Shown in pieces: positions 22,469 to 34,793 of a stretch of DNA of 64,000 bases. The stretch covers positions 3,970,501 to 4,034,500 of the forward strand of contig JBANSL010000016.1 in NCBI GenBank assembly GCA_037127255.1, written 5' to 3'. Source of the stretch: Persicaria tinctoria. Taxonomy: Eukaryota > Streptophyta > Magnoliopsida > Caryophyllales > Polygonaceae. Position 1 is the first letter of the stretch. Every line of letters begins with the position of its first letter. The notes under the pieces were generated by a model, which was not told the origin of the DNA, made no database searches, and was given only the letters and a program-made list of their open reading frames with translations. The translations under genes and the position numbers were made by a program.

Positions 22469-22699
22469 ATCCGATTTCTTCGATTCAGGGAAGCGACTTT
22501 AGTTGGCCTTTGGAGGAGTGTTACGGAAGAAGAAGCATCAGACGCAAGAGAGAAGAAAGCGGGATTTCAGCAGGAAAAGATGCTCTTTTTAAAGGGAATC
22601 GTGCATGTGAAGTTGTGAACGGAACGAGACTGGTAGATAGGAAAAAGGTCTCCGGTTCCATTCCTGAATTACCGCTCTTTATTTACCATAGAAAAAAAA

Positions 22700-23486
22700 G
22701 GGTAAATTGTATCAAATGTCCCAGCTTTTAGTATAATTGTACTTTATACCCTTAAGTATATGAACTTGGCTAGTTGGCTTTATATCCTAGTACTTGGAGG
22801 CTTGGAGCCTTGGAGGGTGTGTTGCCACTTGCAACTAGTACCTTGAAGTTTCACCAATCACCATTAGTGAGTAGATCCTGAAATATAATACCAAAACATA
22901 TCGATTATTTTAGAATGTGATTTTTGTTAAATAAAGTATATTGTATTATTTTAGGTATTTTGATATTTATTTTATATAGTTAATTTTGTAACGGTTAGTA
23001 AATAATTAATTATAGTTTTAGAGAAAATGAAAAATAGAATAATAATATGGAGTATATATATGAACTTTGTTACCTTGGAAGTTCACCATTAGCGAGTAGA
23101 ACCTGTAATCTAATTCGATATTTGGTCATCTGGTGTATTTGGGCTCCAAGACGGGGAAAAAAGATTTTATAAGAGGGGGCATAAAAGGAGATTGAATAAG
23201 GATAGGTGATTTGAATCCATGTATTTGAACTTTTCTAAGAAAAAATCTTAATTTTTTAAGGTGTGTTGCGACTATATACGCATATATAATGTTATACCAT
23301 TGCTCTTATAATTAGTAGTAGATTACTAATTACAATTTTTTTTAGAAAAAAAAATAATATATGAAAATATTTGGGGGTGTATTTGAAGAAAACCATAAAA
23401 ATTTGAGATATTTTATAAAATTTATCTACTTAAGGGTACAAGTGTAACCATCATAAAAAGTTAGGATGTTTGGTAGTATAATTTCT
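22700..23486. mobile_element. TIR element upstream of the HMA gene (MULE-like, decayed)
   Basis: The left end GGGTAAATTGTATCAAATGT through TATACCCTTAAGTA matches the inverted right end (23400-23486: TACTTAAGGGTACAAGTG ... GGATGTTTGGTAGTATAATT) over about 60 bp. No clear target duplication is visible. The termini resemble those of Mutator-like MITEs. It begins about 230 bp upstream of the HMA start codon, so it may lie in the promoter. Confidence 0.5.
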
Positions 23487-23499
23487 TGGCAGTTGAGAT

Positions 23500-23740
23500 A
23501 TGAGAAGATATGGCACTTGGGTATGGGCCTACAAAACTACTCCGTAGCCAAAAGGGTTGGAACTTGGGTTCATATCCTCTATCCCCTTCCCCTATCCCCT
23601 CTCACAAAATCATCCAACTTTTTAATGTTTTAATTTACTTTTTTGTTTTGTTTTATTTTTCCTTTTTTTTAATATCGGAATGTAAAAAGGGGATACCGGG
23701 GAGGGCCAAATAGAGGGGACACACGATTTGGCTCTTTGGA
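23500..23740. repeat. Palindromic repeat of the family also found at 60.8-61.6 kb
   Basis: Two arms carry GGAACTTGGGTTCATATCC, then CCCCTTCCCCTATCCCCTCT with TCACAAAATC, and, inverted, GGGGATACCGGGGAGGGCCA and AGAGGGGACA, separated by a T/A-rich middle. The same arrangement of words occurs several times in tandem near 60838-61560. No transposase or target duplication is seen. Confidence 0.5.
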
Positions 23741-23793
23741 ACTTGGAAACATTGCGCCTCTTTCAAGTGACGAGATCCCCTCCTTAATTATAT

Positions 23794-24075
23794 TCTCCCC
23801 GTCTCGAAAAACAAATCGTTTTAGCATTGCGCACTAGTTTTAATAAAACACTCACCCCCATCAATCAACATCATCAATCCACTAACTTTTTTCATTAATT
23901 TTATTGTTTTTAAATACCCACTGTATTTTTTAATCAATTAAAATCTTTTAAAAAATCAACAACACAAAAACCAATACAAATCATTACTTTTCCTTACTTA
24001 GAAAACCTAAAACGACATGTATTTTGATACAAATAAACTAGTTTAAAACGACTTGTTTTTCGAGACAGAGAGAGT
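23794..24075. mobile_element. MITE, Stowaway-like (282 bp)
   Basis: The left end TCTCCCCGTCTCGAAAAACA and the inverted right end ACTCTCTCTGTCTCGAAAAA match over about 30 bp and are set between TA dinucleotides. The interior is AT-rich and self-complementary near the ends (AATCGTTTTAG versus TTTAAAACGACTTG). Confidence 0.7.
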
Positions 24076-27000
24076 AGTAATTAACACCACAAAAAATAAA
24101 AATCCATCTATTAATAAATTATATATGCCGCAAGAGGTATTATTGGTGATGTGCCCTTCTTAATTCTTTAATCTTTTTCCGAATATCTATCAGGGGTAGA
24201 TTATATGAAGGTGAATAGGTGATAATATAAAATAAGGTGTGCACAACAATGTGTGCTGAAAAATGCCATAAGAGGCATCGGTGATGTACATTGCTTCTTT
24301 CTTTCCTTTTTCCCTAATATTTATTGTGGTAGATAAAACTTATAAGTCATGAGAGTCATGTGTATACGTAGCAACTAGCAACGTAACTAATTGCTAGGAA
24401 CAACCGCTTCAAACAAACGCCTTTTTATCATGTGTATATATCACATACCTTGTATAGTTGTATATTAGCTAAGTTTATATCAATTTATTTTTTCGATGGG
24501 AGAAATGACTTGACGTCGACCGAACCACTCTGATATCCTGATCAATTTGGATGGGCCTACACAGATTGTGCAATGGAGGTTTGAAGGTTTGATAATGAAA
24601 GAGAAAATAAGAGATAGTTCAGAGATTGAAGGAGAAGAGGAAGAGGAGAGTGAGTTGTTCTCTATTTTCATCCCTCCTCCAATCCTCCTATACAATTAGA
24701 CCTGTCAAAACATAATCCGATCCGACCGTCCAGAAGTTTTTTGGGTCAAGATCCGAAATTTTTTCCGAAATACCCGGAACCCGTTTTACCCGAGACCTGA
24801 AGTGACCCAACCCGAACCCGACTCGAATAACCCGTTTAACAGGTGTATATATACAATACCTCTTTGGTATTTATAATCCCACACCTAATTCCTTGGTTAT
24901 TACACTTATTACCCCCTACTATTCTAATTCATAACATATACTCATATCCAATCCTATGAGTGTGTTTTGTTATAAGTTTATTTCAAAATATTAAACTAAT
25001 ACGGAGTATTTTATTTTAACTATGTAACATTAATTTATTTCATTATTAAATTTTTATTTTTAAAAAATCACGTAATTTATACCAGTTTTCTACTTATATC
25101 CAGCTCAATTCTCAACCAATCTTGGAATGAGATTAAGAGAGTTAAATTATTTGAGATATGAACGACAAAGACTGTGCGGTTTAAAAATACAATTTTTATA
25201 CAACAAAAAACTCGGAAGTCCATATCAATCTATTGTATAAATTAACAAATTAAATTAAAGTCAAATAGATTTATGATATATCAGACATTATAAAATAACG
25301 TTTGAGCTCGCATAAAATAAAGTCGACAAACCAATACTTCTAGGCTGTTTGTCAAGCATTATTTGTAACACCTCTAGAGTCGGAGTGGATTAATTATAGG
25401 TCAGATTTATAAATGAAAAAGTATGTAATAAGTAAAAATTTATTAAATAAGTTATAAAAAAGTTTATATTTTATATAATTTTATTGTTCTTAAAAGACGT
25501 ACTTAAAAGACGTGCGTAAACAGTAAATGATATGTTTTGTTAAACAACTGAAGTATTTTTTTCATTTAAAAAAATGTCATTATAGATATATTTTAATTTT
25601 ATTTGGTGAAAATGTCCCTGTAGTTGTTAGTGGATGGTTAATCGATCGTAAGAAATTATTGAGTTGGTGTGATTGTTGTGCAGTTAGAGTGAATGTTTAG
25701 TTATATTGAGTTATAACTAATTACAATGATTAGTTTTTTATTTAGTTATACTACTTATACGTGAAGATAAAAGAGTTTCACCTTGAAAATATGAAAAATA
25801 AAGTCTTAGTATATACTACGTAAGTCAGTGAGTTACTCCTCTTACTGCCAATTAGTTTTAAGATTGAACCCCGGTCGGCTTATTTGCCTATCCCCGAATT
25901 GGGAAAAAAACTACTACGAAAACATCACTGGTCTTAGACACATGTATTTATATATAAAAAAATAGCACACTTTATATTATTATTTCACAATCTTTCAACA
26001 TTTATTTCACACAATTTTTCAATTTCAACGTGTTTATAATTTTAGTTATTTTTTCTACCTCGCCCCATACGTAACCTATGTGTATAATAATTTATATAAA
26101 AATAAAAATTAGTTTTGTGGATGGCATATTGGCATGTATGTATGTATAAAGATGGATGGATACATAGATAAGAAATCATTTATTCCTAGTTTTCAAATGG
26201 GATCCCCAAATGTTTTTTTGGGCTCTAAGCCTTTTAAGTTTTAACTGTCCGGACTATGGGCCATGAATAGACAGTTGGTAAACTGGGCTTTAGGCCCAAC
26301 AACCAAAATTAGTAATTCGAAAGAGGGCTTCATCTAAAGATTAATCTTCCTTAAAAATGCCCCCCCAAAAAAAATTCATCACCTTGGAAACTAGAAAAAA
26401 TTTAGCCTTTTTTTTATAAATGAGATAGTCTACATAAATATCTCAAAATCTCAAAAAATAAATAAATAAATTACTCTAGAGAGGGTGTTATTCTATTCAG
26501 GGCAAAATGTCAAAAAGCACTCATTCGGAATGTCCAACAAGCCTTGGAAAAAGGTCATGTTGATGCCTCACAAGGTGACTTATGTCACGGACCGGCATTC
26601 ACGAAGCCCGTGCGGCGCCCCTATCCCCGAGGGGTCAACCTTATGCGACCGACACTGTTGATTTCGCCCTGCTTTAGGCTCATCAGAAGAGCAGTTTCAG
26701 CCCCCAACCAGTTGTTTAGCGGGATGGCCAACATACCCTTCATCATCGTCAAGTCCTCGACTAGCAACAAGCTCCCCGAACCTAACCGGGTTGGCCTGCC
26801 TGAACATCCGAAGGGTCATCGCCTTAACTCCCAACACAACGCCGCTGAAGCATCTCCTTCCTTTAATCCTTTATATCGAGCATCCGCCAGCAGGTGTTCG
26901 TACACGAGGTCGCAGACCGTGTTACTTACATATACATACTTGCTATTTTGGCCTTTAACAAGAGCTATGTTGGTGTCAGATAAACAAAAGTAATTTCACA

Positions 27001-27132
27001 ATAGTCTTTAATTTGTTACTAATTTTATTCCTATTAACACCAACTAATGCTGCATTGTCATCTGTACATACATCGACCGGCCAACTCATATACTCCATAT
27101 GACAGATTGCTGGGCACGTTATGGAAATTGTA
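24076..27132. other. Gene-poor spacer
   Basis: Mostly AT-rich. A segment at 24699-24845 with words such as GACCTGTC, CCCGAACCCGACTCG and AACAGGTG looks like a decayed transposon fragment. Near 24500-24550 the minus strand has ATATCAGAGTGG, faintly like an LTR primer-binding site, but no LTRs are seen. Two related segments near 24125 and 24260 (GAGG(T/C)AT..GGTGATGT) hint at an old local duplication. No gene is recognised apart from the GC-richer island listed separately. Confidence 0.4.
26500..26995 (+). other. GC-richer island with a 149-residue ORF, unassigned
   Basis: The open frame at 26544-26993 stands out from its AT-rich flanks (CGGACCGGCATTCACGAAG, CCCGTGCGGCGCC). It starts at a TTG, not an ATG, and the translation has no domain I recognise. 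It may be part of a decayed transposon or a non-coding fragment. There is no evidence of splicing or a promoter. Confidence 0.25.
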
Positions 27133-27371
27133 CTCCTTTCATCCCATTATAATAGATGTCTTTGGACTATTATGCACGCTTTTTAATGAGCTAAAAAATA
27201 TATAAAATATCCCTTTTTTGATTAATTTTTTCAAATAATTCTATACTTATTAGTAATATGTATGATATTATTTAAAAATATTTAATAAAATATTGATATT
27301 TTATATAGTTTTTAGTTTTTTAAGAATACGTGCATGAATAGTAAAAGACATCTATTATGAAAAGGACGGAG
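27133..27371. mobile_element. Stowaway-like MITE (239 bp)
   Basis: The ends CTCCTTTCATCCCATTATAA and, inverted, CTCCGTCCTTTTCATAATAG are imperfect inverted repeats flanked by TA. The sub-terminal ATAGATGTCTTTGGACTATT pairs with AATAGTAAAAGACATCTAT. Same family as the copies at 28474 and 11531, but more diverged. Confidence 0.75.
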
Positions 27372-28473
27372 TACTCCTTAGCATTTACTACAAAAATGGC
27401 CACAATAACACCAAAGCTGCAGATTCCCTCCAGCTTTTGCCGATCTGTGAGTCCGGCACCAACATCAGATTTTGCCGATTTGAAAGTCTGGCACCGTCAC
27501 CGTGCCGATGGCGAAATTTTCACCGTGCAAATATCAGACCTGGATTTATTCTTGACATCTGAATGATCCAAAGGTACTCCACGACACACCAAATAAAATT
27601 ACTCCCAAAAGGCCAAAACCACCCGACAACAACAGTTGGTAAATCCGTGAATGATTCACCAACTGTTTATAGTTTTAGATTGGTTTATTCTAATTATTTA
27701 CTTTTTTTTTTTTTAATAACGTACTGTTTATAGTTTCCAAAGTGTTTATTCACACGATGACAACCCAATTCATGGATTTGAAACAATCTTAAAAGAATAA
27801 ACCGGTTTTTTTTTTAATTGTACAATTTGTGTTGTTACTTTAGACCATCCACTTTATAAAATGTTTGTTAATTGTTATCTTCATTGGGTAATGTCATTAC
27901 AAGCAGCGGAGGTTACGGGGCATTGGCGAGCACGTGTCCCGGTTCCTTTTATATATATATATATGCGTTTTATTTATTAATAGCTTTGTCAATTTGATAT
28001 CCGCGTAAAAAGTTAATTATAACTGTCTTGAAATTAAATACAAATTAATCTTTTAATAAAACGTGATAATTTTGTAGTTTATTTAAGTTTATAATTTGAT
28101 ATTACTCCGTATAATTTAACTTGAGAATTTCAAAACGAAATCTTATATGCAATTCGATAATAGGTAAAAACTATGCATGTTTAAAGTTTTTGGTTACATA
28201 TATTGTTACATGATAAGATAACAATAAGTTAATTACATACCGACTTGTTAAGTTTCAAATGGTACATTTTTAGTCAAATCAATGCCTTTTAAAACAAAAA
28301 CAATACTATCATTTTATCCATTTAAGGAGGAAAAATATATGGTAACAAACGACGTTGTTTTGAACTAAAACGCTGTCATTTTCAACTTTGGTTAAACACA
28401 ATCGTTTTAATCTATTAATTGCCTTCTCAATAAAATTCTGACCGTTAGTAATAATTGCCTTCTCAATTTGATA
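27372..28473. other. Spacer
   Basis: Contains a short GC-richer part (27390-27570) with an ATG-started frame of about 56 codons (MATITPKLQIPSSFC...), no known domain and no other sign of a gene. The remainder is AT-rich. Confidence 0.4.
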
Positions 28474-28706
28474 CTCCCTCTGTTTCAAAATAGATGTCAT
28501 TTTACTATTTAGCACACATTTTAATGACGTAAACACTCAATAAAATAATATTTTAAAACATTTTTTTTTAATAATCTCATATTTGTTACTAACAAGTATG
28601 AAATTCTGAAAAAAAATTGATTAGAAAAATATATTTTATAGAGTTTTTACCTCATTAAAATGCGTGCACTAAAGTCCAAACGATTTTTATTTTGAAACGG
28701 AGGGAG
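28474..28706. mobile_element. Stowaway-type MITE (233 bp)
   Basis: CTCCCTCTGTTTCAAAATAG at the left and, inverted, CTCCCTCCGTTTCAAAATAA at the right, with TA on each side. The interior pairs GACGTAAACACTCAATAAAA with ATAGAGTTTTTACCTCATT. Clear and relatively intact. Confidence 0.88.
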
Positions 28707-28754
28707 TAACATTTATATTCATTGATTCATGAATAATAATCCACAATATCTCTC

Positions 28755-29095
28755 ACTAAGATCATCTTCAATAACTTCTTTAAAAAGATTCAAAGTAAGA
28801 AAACAAAATGCATATTATTCAAATTAATTTGTTTTTCTATTTTAACAGTTTCTCCATTTCGAAAATTTAGAGAATCATTTAATTTTGAAAAATGATACTA
28901 AATTTAAAAAACCTCTCTTTTTTATTTTGAAAAATAAGATGGAAAATCTATTACTATTAAAAAACGCAATATTTTGGGGTAAACTCTATAGTGGAGAATC
29001 TGTTGGAATTCAGCCTAAAAAATTACAGAATATGCGATTTATAATTCTCTATTTTGAAGAATGTTTTAGAGAAGCTGTTGGGCATGCTCTAATCA
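28755..29095. mobile_element. Possible MITE with GAGCATGCCCAACAG end
   Basis: The right end, inverted, reads TAGAGCATGCCCAACAGCTT and the left end TAAGATCATCTTCAATAACT; they match in part and both lead into TTCT(C/T)TAAAA. This resembles the GAGCATCTCCAACAG MITE class also seen at 14030. The left end is decayed. Confidence 0.45.
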
Positions 29096-29119
29096 ACTCC
29101 GTTTCTATGTTATTATAAC

Positions 29120-29836
29120 AAAGAAAGTGGAAATGCTCCCTCCTGAAAGAGGGAGAGATTCAACCCCGGCTCCAGCCACCTCGTTCTACGGTGGCTTCGC
29201 CACAATCAAATTTCGATCTAGCCCCGGTAATCCGTTTCTGATTTCGATCGAACCCCAAAATTGATTTGGGGCTTTCGTAGATCTGAGTCTACTCCCCCCA
29301 TTTTTGCAACCGATCGGTCCAATTCGTGCAACCCCGTCTCTCTTTCTCCTATTGGAGACAGTTGGTTCGGATGGCTTTCCAATCGACCCCTCTTGGCTCC
29401 CCTTCGTTTTTTCGCCTGGTGGTGGATCGCTGTACTCGGGGCTTTGCCATTTCAATTCTCCAGCGTCTCGGAGTGGTTTAGTCTCTACCTCTCCTTGATC
29501 TCCTTCTGGGCTATCAAGATTGTATCATCTTCCTGTTTACCCTGCCCTTGTTGTTTCGACGTCGGTGAACTTGCTTCTTTCTCTGCGGGTGGTGGAAAAT
29601 CGTTTGTCCCTCGGGTGGTGTACGTCTGGTGGCCGCCGGTCTCTGCCCGCCTTCGGTCATTCTCCTCATTGCTCGCCTGGCTCCTCCTCGTCGACCGCAA
29701 TTGGCCTAGTCTTCTGCGGTGCTGGTGTCGTGTTTTGGTCTTGATCTCCTTGGGCCTGTGTGACCCAATTTTTGAGCCCATGGGTTGTTCTTTGGGCCCA
29801 AGGCTAGGAGCCCGTTTGGAAAAGAAATATTAAAAT
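29120..29836. other. GC-rich segment with overlapping ORFs, unassigned
   Basis: A sharp rise in GC content begins near 29140 and ends near 29830. A plus-strand frame (29261-29833) and minus-strand frames (29186-29455, 29485-29781) are open together, which is typical of GC-rich DNA and does not show coding by itself. The translations (very Trp/Ser/Leu-rich on the plus strand) match no family I know. It could be a captured exon, a 5' part of a retroelement or an unannotated gene piece. Confidence 0.25.
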
Positions 29837-30183
29837 ATAAAATAAAATAACAATAACCACACAATTCTAATTATATTTATTGATATAATTAATAAAAATC
29901 CCATTAGGGTTTCCTGGTGCCTTATACCTCTTATCTTATACTCCGTGTTATATAGAGGAATTTACATAAAAATTGTCCTCAAATTATAGGATGTTTCACA
30001 AAATCATTCTTAATTGAGTAGTGTGTGATTCATTCAACATATTGGGAATCTCTTACAAGTGCTACTACAACCCATGTTACACCACAAAATTAGTTTGGAT
30101 GATTATAAATAATAATAAAAATTATTAAAATTATATTTACATTGTATATGTCTAATAATATATATTGCATACTATGAAGAAAC

Positions 30184-30308
30184 TGTAAGTGTTTGGAGAA
30201 CTGAGTCCTTAACGGATCTCAGAGGCCTACTCCTGTATATATATCAATGGGTGAAAACCCTGAGGGTACAATGGTAACTGTACATGTATAAATAATATAA
30301 TGCTAACA
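30184..30308 (-). repeat. 3' LTR of the copia element
   Basis: 125 bp, TG...CA bounded on the minus strand. It is preceded internally by the polypurine tract. Unusually short for a plant copia LTR, though similar short LTRs are known. Confidence 0.95.
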
Positions 30309-33300
30309 TCCTCCCTCAGTCGCAGCTAGAGGTGAGCGAATAGCAAGACTGGAACGAAAAGAAGTAAAAAGAGGAGTAGGTAAGCCTTTTGTGAAAATGT
30401 CCGCATACTGATGTGCGGAAGGGACATGAAGAACTCGGACCTGGCCTAGGGCGACCTTCTCTCTGACGAAATGGATGTCAATTTCGATATGCTTCGTCCG
30501 CTGGTGCTGAACTGGGTTCGACGACAGGTAAACAGCGGAGACATTGTCGCAGTAGACCAGTGTAGCCGATCGAAGGGGAACCCGGAGTTCGCAGAGAAGG
30601 TTGCGGAGCCAGCAGGTCTCAGCGAAGGCGTTGGCAACACCACGATACTCAGCCTCGGCACTCGAGCGGGAGATGGTGGCCTGACGCTTGGAGGACCACG
30701 AGACCAGATTGTCGCCCAGGTATACTGCGAAACCAGATGTAGAGCGTCGAGTTTCAGGACAACCCGCCCAGTCAGCGTCAGAATAGGCGGTGAGGGAGTC
30801 AAACCTGCCGCGAGCGAGATGTAAACCCATGTCAGAGGTGCCCTTGATGTACCGGATTATCCTCTTGAGCGCCTGAAGATGGTGCTCGCGGGGATCATGC
30901 ATGTATAAGCAGATCTGCTGTACGGCGAAGGCAATGTCCGGTCTGGTGAATGTCAAATACTGGAGAGCACCGGCCAGACTGCGGTAGGCTGTAGGATCCT
31001 CAACCTTAGGACTGGAGGCAGCGCCAAGCTTGGACTTGCAGTCGACAGGGGTGGTGGCGGGTTTGCAAGACGTCATGCCGGCTTTGTCGACGATCTCAAG
31101 AGCGTACTTCTGCTGATGAAGGAACAGGGTAGTAGGAGTGCGTGACACAGAGACCCCAAGGAAGTAGCTCAGGGAACCGAGATCAGTCATGGCGAACTCT
31201 GATCGCAGAAGGGCCATCAGCCTAGACAGGAGCGATGTAGAGGAAGCGGTGAGCACGATGTCATCAACGTACAGGAGAAGATAGGCGGTGTCAGACCCTG
31301 AGTGGAACACAAAAAGGGAGTGATCAGACTGACTGCCCCGAAATCCAATGCCAGTGAGGTACGTGGCGAACCGCTGATATGTTTCAACCCATAGAGAAAC
31401 TTCCGGAGAAGGCAGACGTGAGATGGGCGGGTGCGATCATAGAAGCCTGGCGGCTGATGCATATACACAGTCTCCTGAAGGTTGCCGTGAAGGAAGGCAT
31501 TCTTGACGTCAAGCTGATGGATAGGCCAATCCTTAGTAAGGGCGATGCTCAGAACTGTGCGGATGGTAGCCAGTTTGACGACCGGTCTGAAAGTCTCATC
31601 ACAGTCAACCCCAACCTCCTGCGACTTGCCGTTGACCACTAGTCGAGCCTTGTGTCGCTCTAGAGTTCCGTCTGACCCGTACTTATGCTTGAACAACCAC
31701 ATGCAGTTAATGATATTAGTGTCCCGAGGCCTTGGAACGAGGTCCCATGTGCCGTTTTTAATAAGAGCACTAAACTCATCCATCATGGCGGCTTGCCAGT
31801 TCGGGTCCTGTAAGGCCTTGTGGGGTGATTTGGGGAGAGGAGATATGTCGGGAGACGGAGTGATAAGGTTGTATTTGGGGTTAGGTTTGAAGATTCCGTA
31901 CTGTGACCGGGTCTTCATGGAATGGGCGGGGGTGCAAGCGGAGGTTGGTGGTTAAGTGGGGGGGGGGGGGGTGCGGCGGCCGCTGCCAGGGGAGGGGTAC
32001 CCGCCGCAGGTTGCTGCGCCCGCCGCCAATCGATTTGGGTGGGGGTTTTGGGCGGGGGGTTGGTTCCGGATGATGCTTGTTGAAATAGGTGGCGTAGGAG
32101 GGGTGGGAATTCGTCAGAATTGGGTGGTGTGGGTGGGTTGGGGACAGCAGGGGTGGGTGGTGTAGCGAATGGGAAGGTCTGTTCGTCGAAAATCACATGG
32201 CGCGAAGTGACAACCCGATTGGTATCCAAGCGAAGACAACGGTAGCCTCGATGGTGTGGGGAGATGCCCAAGAAGACACATTTAGTGGATCGTGGGGATA
32301 GCTTGTGAGGGGCGGTGGCACTCATGTTGGGAAAACAGAGACATCCAAACACTCTAATGTGATCGTAAGAGGGGTAGCGCTTGTAGAGTGTCAAGGTTGG
32401 GATGGAGTTGCCAATGGCTTTGGATGGAAGTATATTGTGGAGATAGGTGGCCATGTGAAGCGCCTCAACTCAAAAGGGGAGGGGAAGAGAGGCGTGATGT
32501 AGGAGGGTTCTAGTTTTGTCATTGAGGGTGCGGAGAATACGTTCCGCTTTGCCATTTTGTGGAGAGGTTTGAGGACAAGAGAAGCGAAGGGCTATCCCCT
32601 GTTGTTGAGAAAAGGAGCGGACGACAGTGTTGTCAAACTCGCCTCCCATGTCGCACTGAATAGCCTTGACAGGCAAATTGAATTGAGTGCGGACAAATGT
32701 GTAAAAGTTTGCAATATGACTTTGTGTTTCCGATTTGTGGCGTAGGGGAAAAACCCAAACAAAATTGGTGAAATCATCAAGGACAACCGAATAGTATCGA
32801 AAACCACTAGCACTCGGAATAGGAGATGTTCACAAGTCACAATGTATAATATCAAATGGTGCAAATGTATGGGAATGGGAGAGACTAAAGGGTAGTCTTT
32901 TGCTCTTGGTAGTTTGACATGAAGAACAAACGGCGGAGGCCTTATGACAAGAAATAAAACGGTTTGAACGGAGAGTGTCCAGGACATGATCGCCAGGGTG
33001 TCCTAGACGAGCATGTCAAACGTCCGAACGGAGGGTGATGTTGACAGAGGGGGCGGCGAGAGGTGTCTGACTGGCTGTGGTGGTTACTGGGTATAGGTCT
33101 CCTGAGCTATTGCACCGCATTACTGGGGTGCCCGTACGTAAATCCGTCACAAGAAAACCAAACGGGTCAAATTGAATCGCCACGTGATTATCGATGGTGA
33201 ATTGGAGAACGGAGATAAGGTTTTTGACAATGGCAGGGGCAAGGAGCACATTGTTGAGTTTCAAAGGACAGTCAGAGGGTAGGGTAGCAGGGCCCGAACC

Positions 33301-33699
33301 AACAATTGGAATACGATTTCCGTTCCCGACATAAACCGAAGGCAAAGTGCTAGAATTAAAAACAGTTTGTAGGTTACCTGGATTGTTCGTCATGTGAGAA
33401 GAGGCCCCGATATCCATATACCAATTTCCGTCCGGCTGCTGAAGACCCAAAGGGGTCGTGGGTTGCGACAACGACGCCGCTGGTTGTGTTGTAGACAGCG
33501 CCTGCGGTGGAGGGTTGGGAACCGGGTAGCAGTAGGGTTGCTGCAGGTAGGGTAGCGGGTAGCCAGCCCAGGGCTGAGGCCAGTACGGCGAAGGGCTAGG
33601 CCGGGTGTCCTCCCTGGATTGCAAGGCTATTTCGTCGGTAGACATCGAGAAGAGGTGGGAGATTGCGGCGGAAGGGAGAAAGAAGGAACGAGGGGGCAA
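30303..33699 (-). pseudogene. Decayed copia gag-pol
   Basis: Pieces in order on the minus strand: a proline-rich gag remnant and protease with WYMDIGASSHMT (33699-33016; the usual D-T/S-G reads D-I-G), integrase core (about 33015-31920; WVFPL, then QCDMGGEFDN and SPQNGKAER), reverse transcriptase (31918 to about 31220; LDVKNAFLHGNL) and, in a different frame, the YVDD motif and RNase H (31310-30303, ending with the SAEAEY and DADWAGC regions). Stop codons and frame changes break the polyprotein at several points, and the gag zinc-knuckle is missing. The element therefore cannot encode a working polyprotein. Confidence 0.92.
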
Positions 33700-33910
33700 C
33701 GGCGGCGGCTCGAGGGAGCGGTGACGGCGGCAGGAGGGGGAGGCGGCGGCAGCAGGGGGCGGCGGCGACGGCTAGGGATGGCGGCGGCGGCTAGGGCGTG
33801 GCTAGCCGCGGTGGCTAGGGATTGCGGCGGCGGCGGCTTGGGACTGCGGCAGCGTAGTGGATCGTTAGATGTGAAACAAAATTAGGGTTTCACACAAAAG
33901 CGTGATACCA

Positions 33911-34035
33911 TGTAAGTGTTTGGAGAACTGAGTTATTAACGGATCTCAGAGACCTACTCCTATATATATATCAATGGGTGAAAACCCTGAGGGTACAATG
34001 GTAACTGTACATGTATAAATAATATAATGCTAACA
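33911..34035 (-). repeat. 5' LTR of the copia element
   Basis: 125 bp, matching 30184-30308 except for about four substitutions (for example CCTTAAC versus ATTAAC, and GGCC versus GACC). The primer-binding site TGGTATCA adjoins it on its inner side. Confidence 0.95.
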
Positions 34036-34739
34036 GAAACAACAAACACAAGCTCAATCAAGGAGTTTCCTCCATGAAACCGAAACAAGAAAGTTTGTTG
34101 AGGATTTTCTGTGTATTTCTCATCAGTTTTCCAAGTTGTTACAAGGTATATCTATACAACTCTAACCACACCTTAACTACACCAAGGTTAGCTAATCTAA
34201 CCAAGAGCTAACCCAACTAGCTAACCAGCACCTAGCCACTCCCTATATCTTCCATACATACTTTTTAAAAAAAATATCATTTTAATAAATATTATAATTA
34301 ATATTCTAAAATATTGACTCGTTTTATTTATAAATTTTAAAATATCATTTTATATTAAAATTTATAGAAATATATGTTATTTGACATGTACAATGTAACT
34401 ATAATTTTTATAGTTTTTATTTTTAAAAATATCATAAATAATTTTATGTTACCTAAAGTATAACATTAATTGTGTAGGAGAACTCTTCTACATTTAAATA
34501 GCTGACTCATTCTACTCACAAACGACTTCGTGTTTTTATTTGAAAGAAAAGCTAATATATGATCCATGTCTCCGCCCGTTTTAGTTTTGCCTTGCTTAAA
34601 ATAAAATAAAAAACTAATCTATGAGTATTTTTTTTTATACAAAATCTTAATGTAGAGGCAAATTGGTGAAAAAAATACCTAATATGAGGGCGGTTTCATG
34701 TAAATTAGCCTTTTGTATTCTTCAATCCACCTACAAGGC

Positions 34740-34747
34740 TATAAATA
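34740..34747 (+). promoter_or_regulatory. TATA box of the F-box gene
   Basis: TATAAATA lies 47 bp before the ATG at 34794, leaving room for a very short 5' UTR. It is the best TATA match in the upstream region. Confidence 0.6.
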
Positions 34748-34793
34748 CCCTCCAAAACAATCCAAAAGTGTTCATTAGAAGTTTAGAACAGAG

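Larger units (their letters stand above)
30184..34035 (-). mobile_element. Ty1/copia LTR retrotransposon, complete but decayed (3852 bp)
   Basis: Two 125-bp LTRs (30184-30308, 33911-34035) that differ at about four bases bound the element; on the minus strand each begins TGTTAGCATT and ends CACTTACA. The 5-bp duplication GAAAC flanks both sides (30179-30183, 34036-34040). Next to the 5' LTR is TGGTATCA, an initiator-Met tRNA primer site, and before the 3' LTR is the purine tract GAGGGAGGA. The domain order protease, integrase, reverse transcriptase, RNase H defines copia. The 3.6-kb interior lacks most of gag. The near-identical LTRs point to a fairly recent insertion. Confidence 0.95.

Noticed and set aside
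24480..24700. Possible LTR element (ATATCAGAGTGG like a primer site)
   Set aside because: No LTR pair, no coding domains and no target duplication could be found around it.
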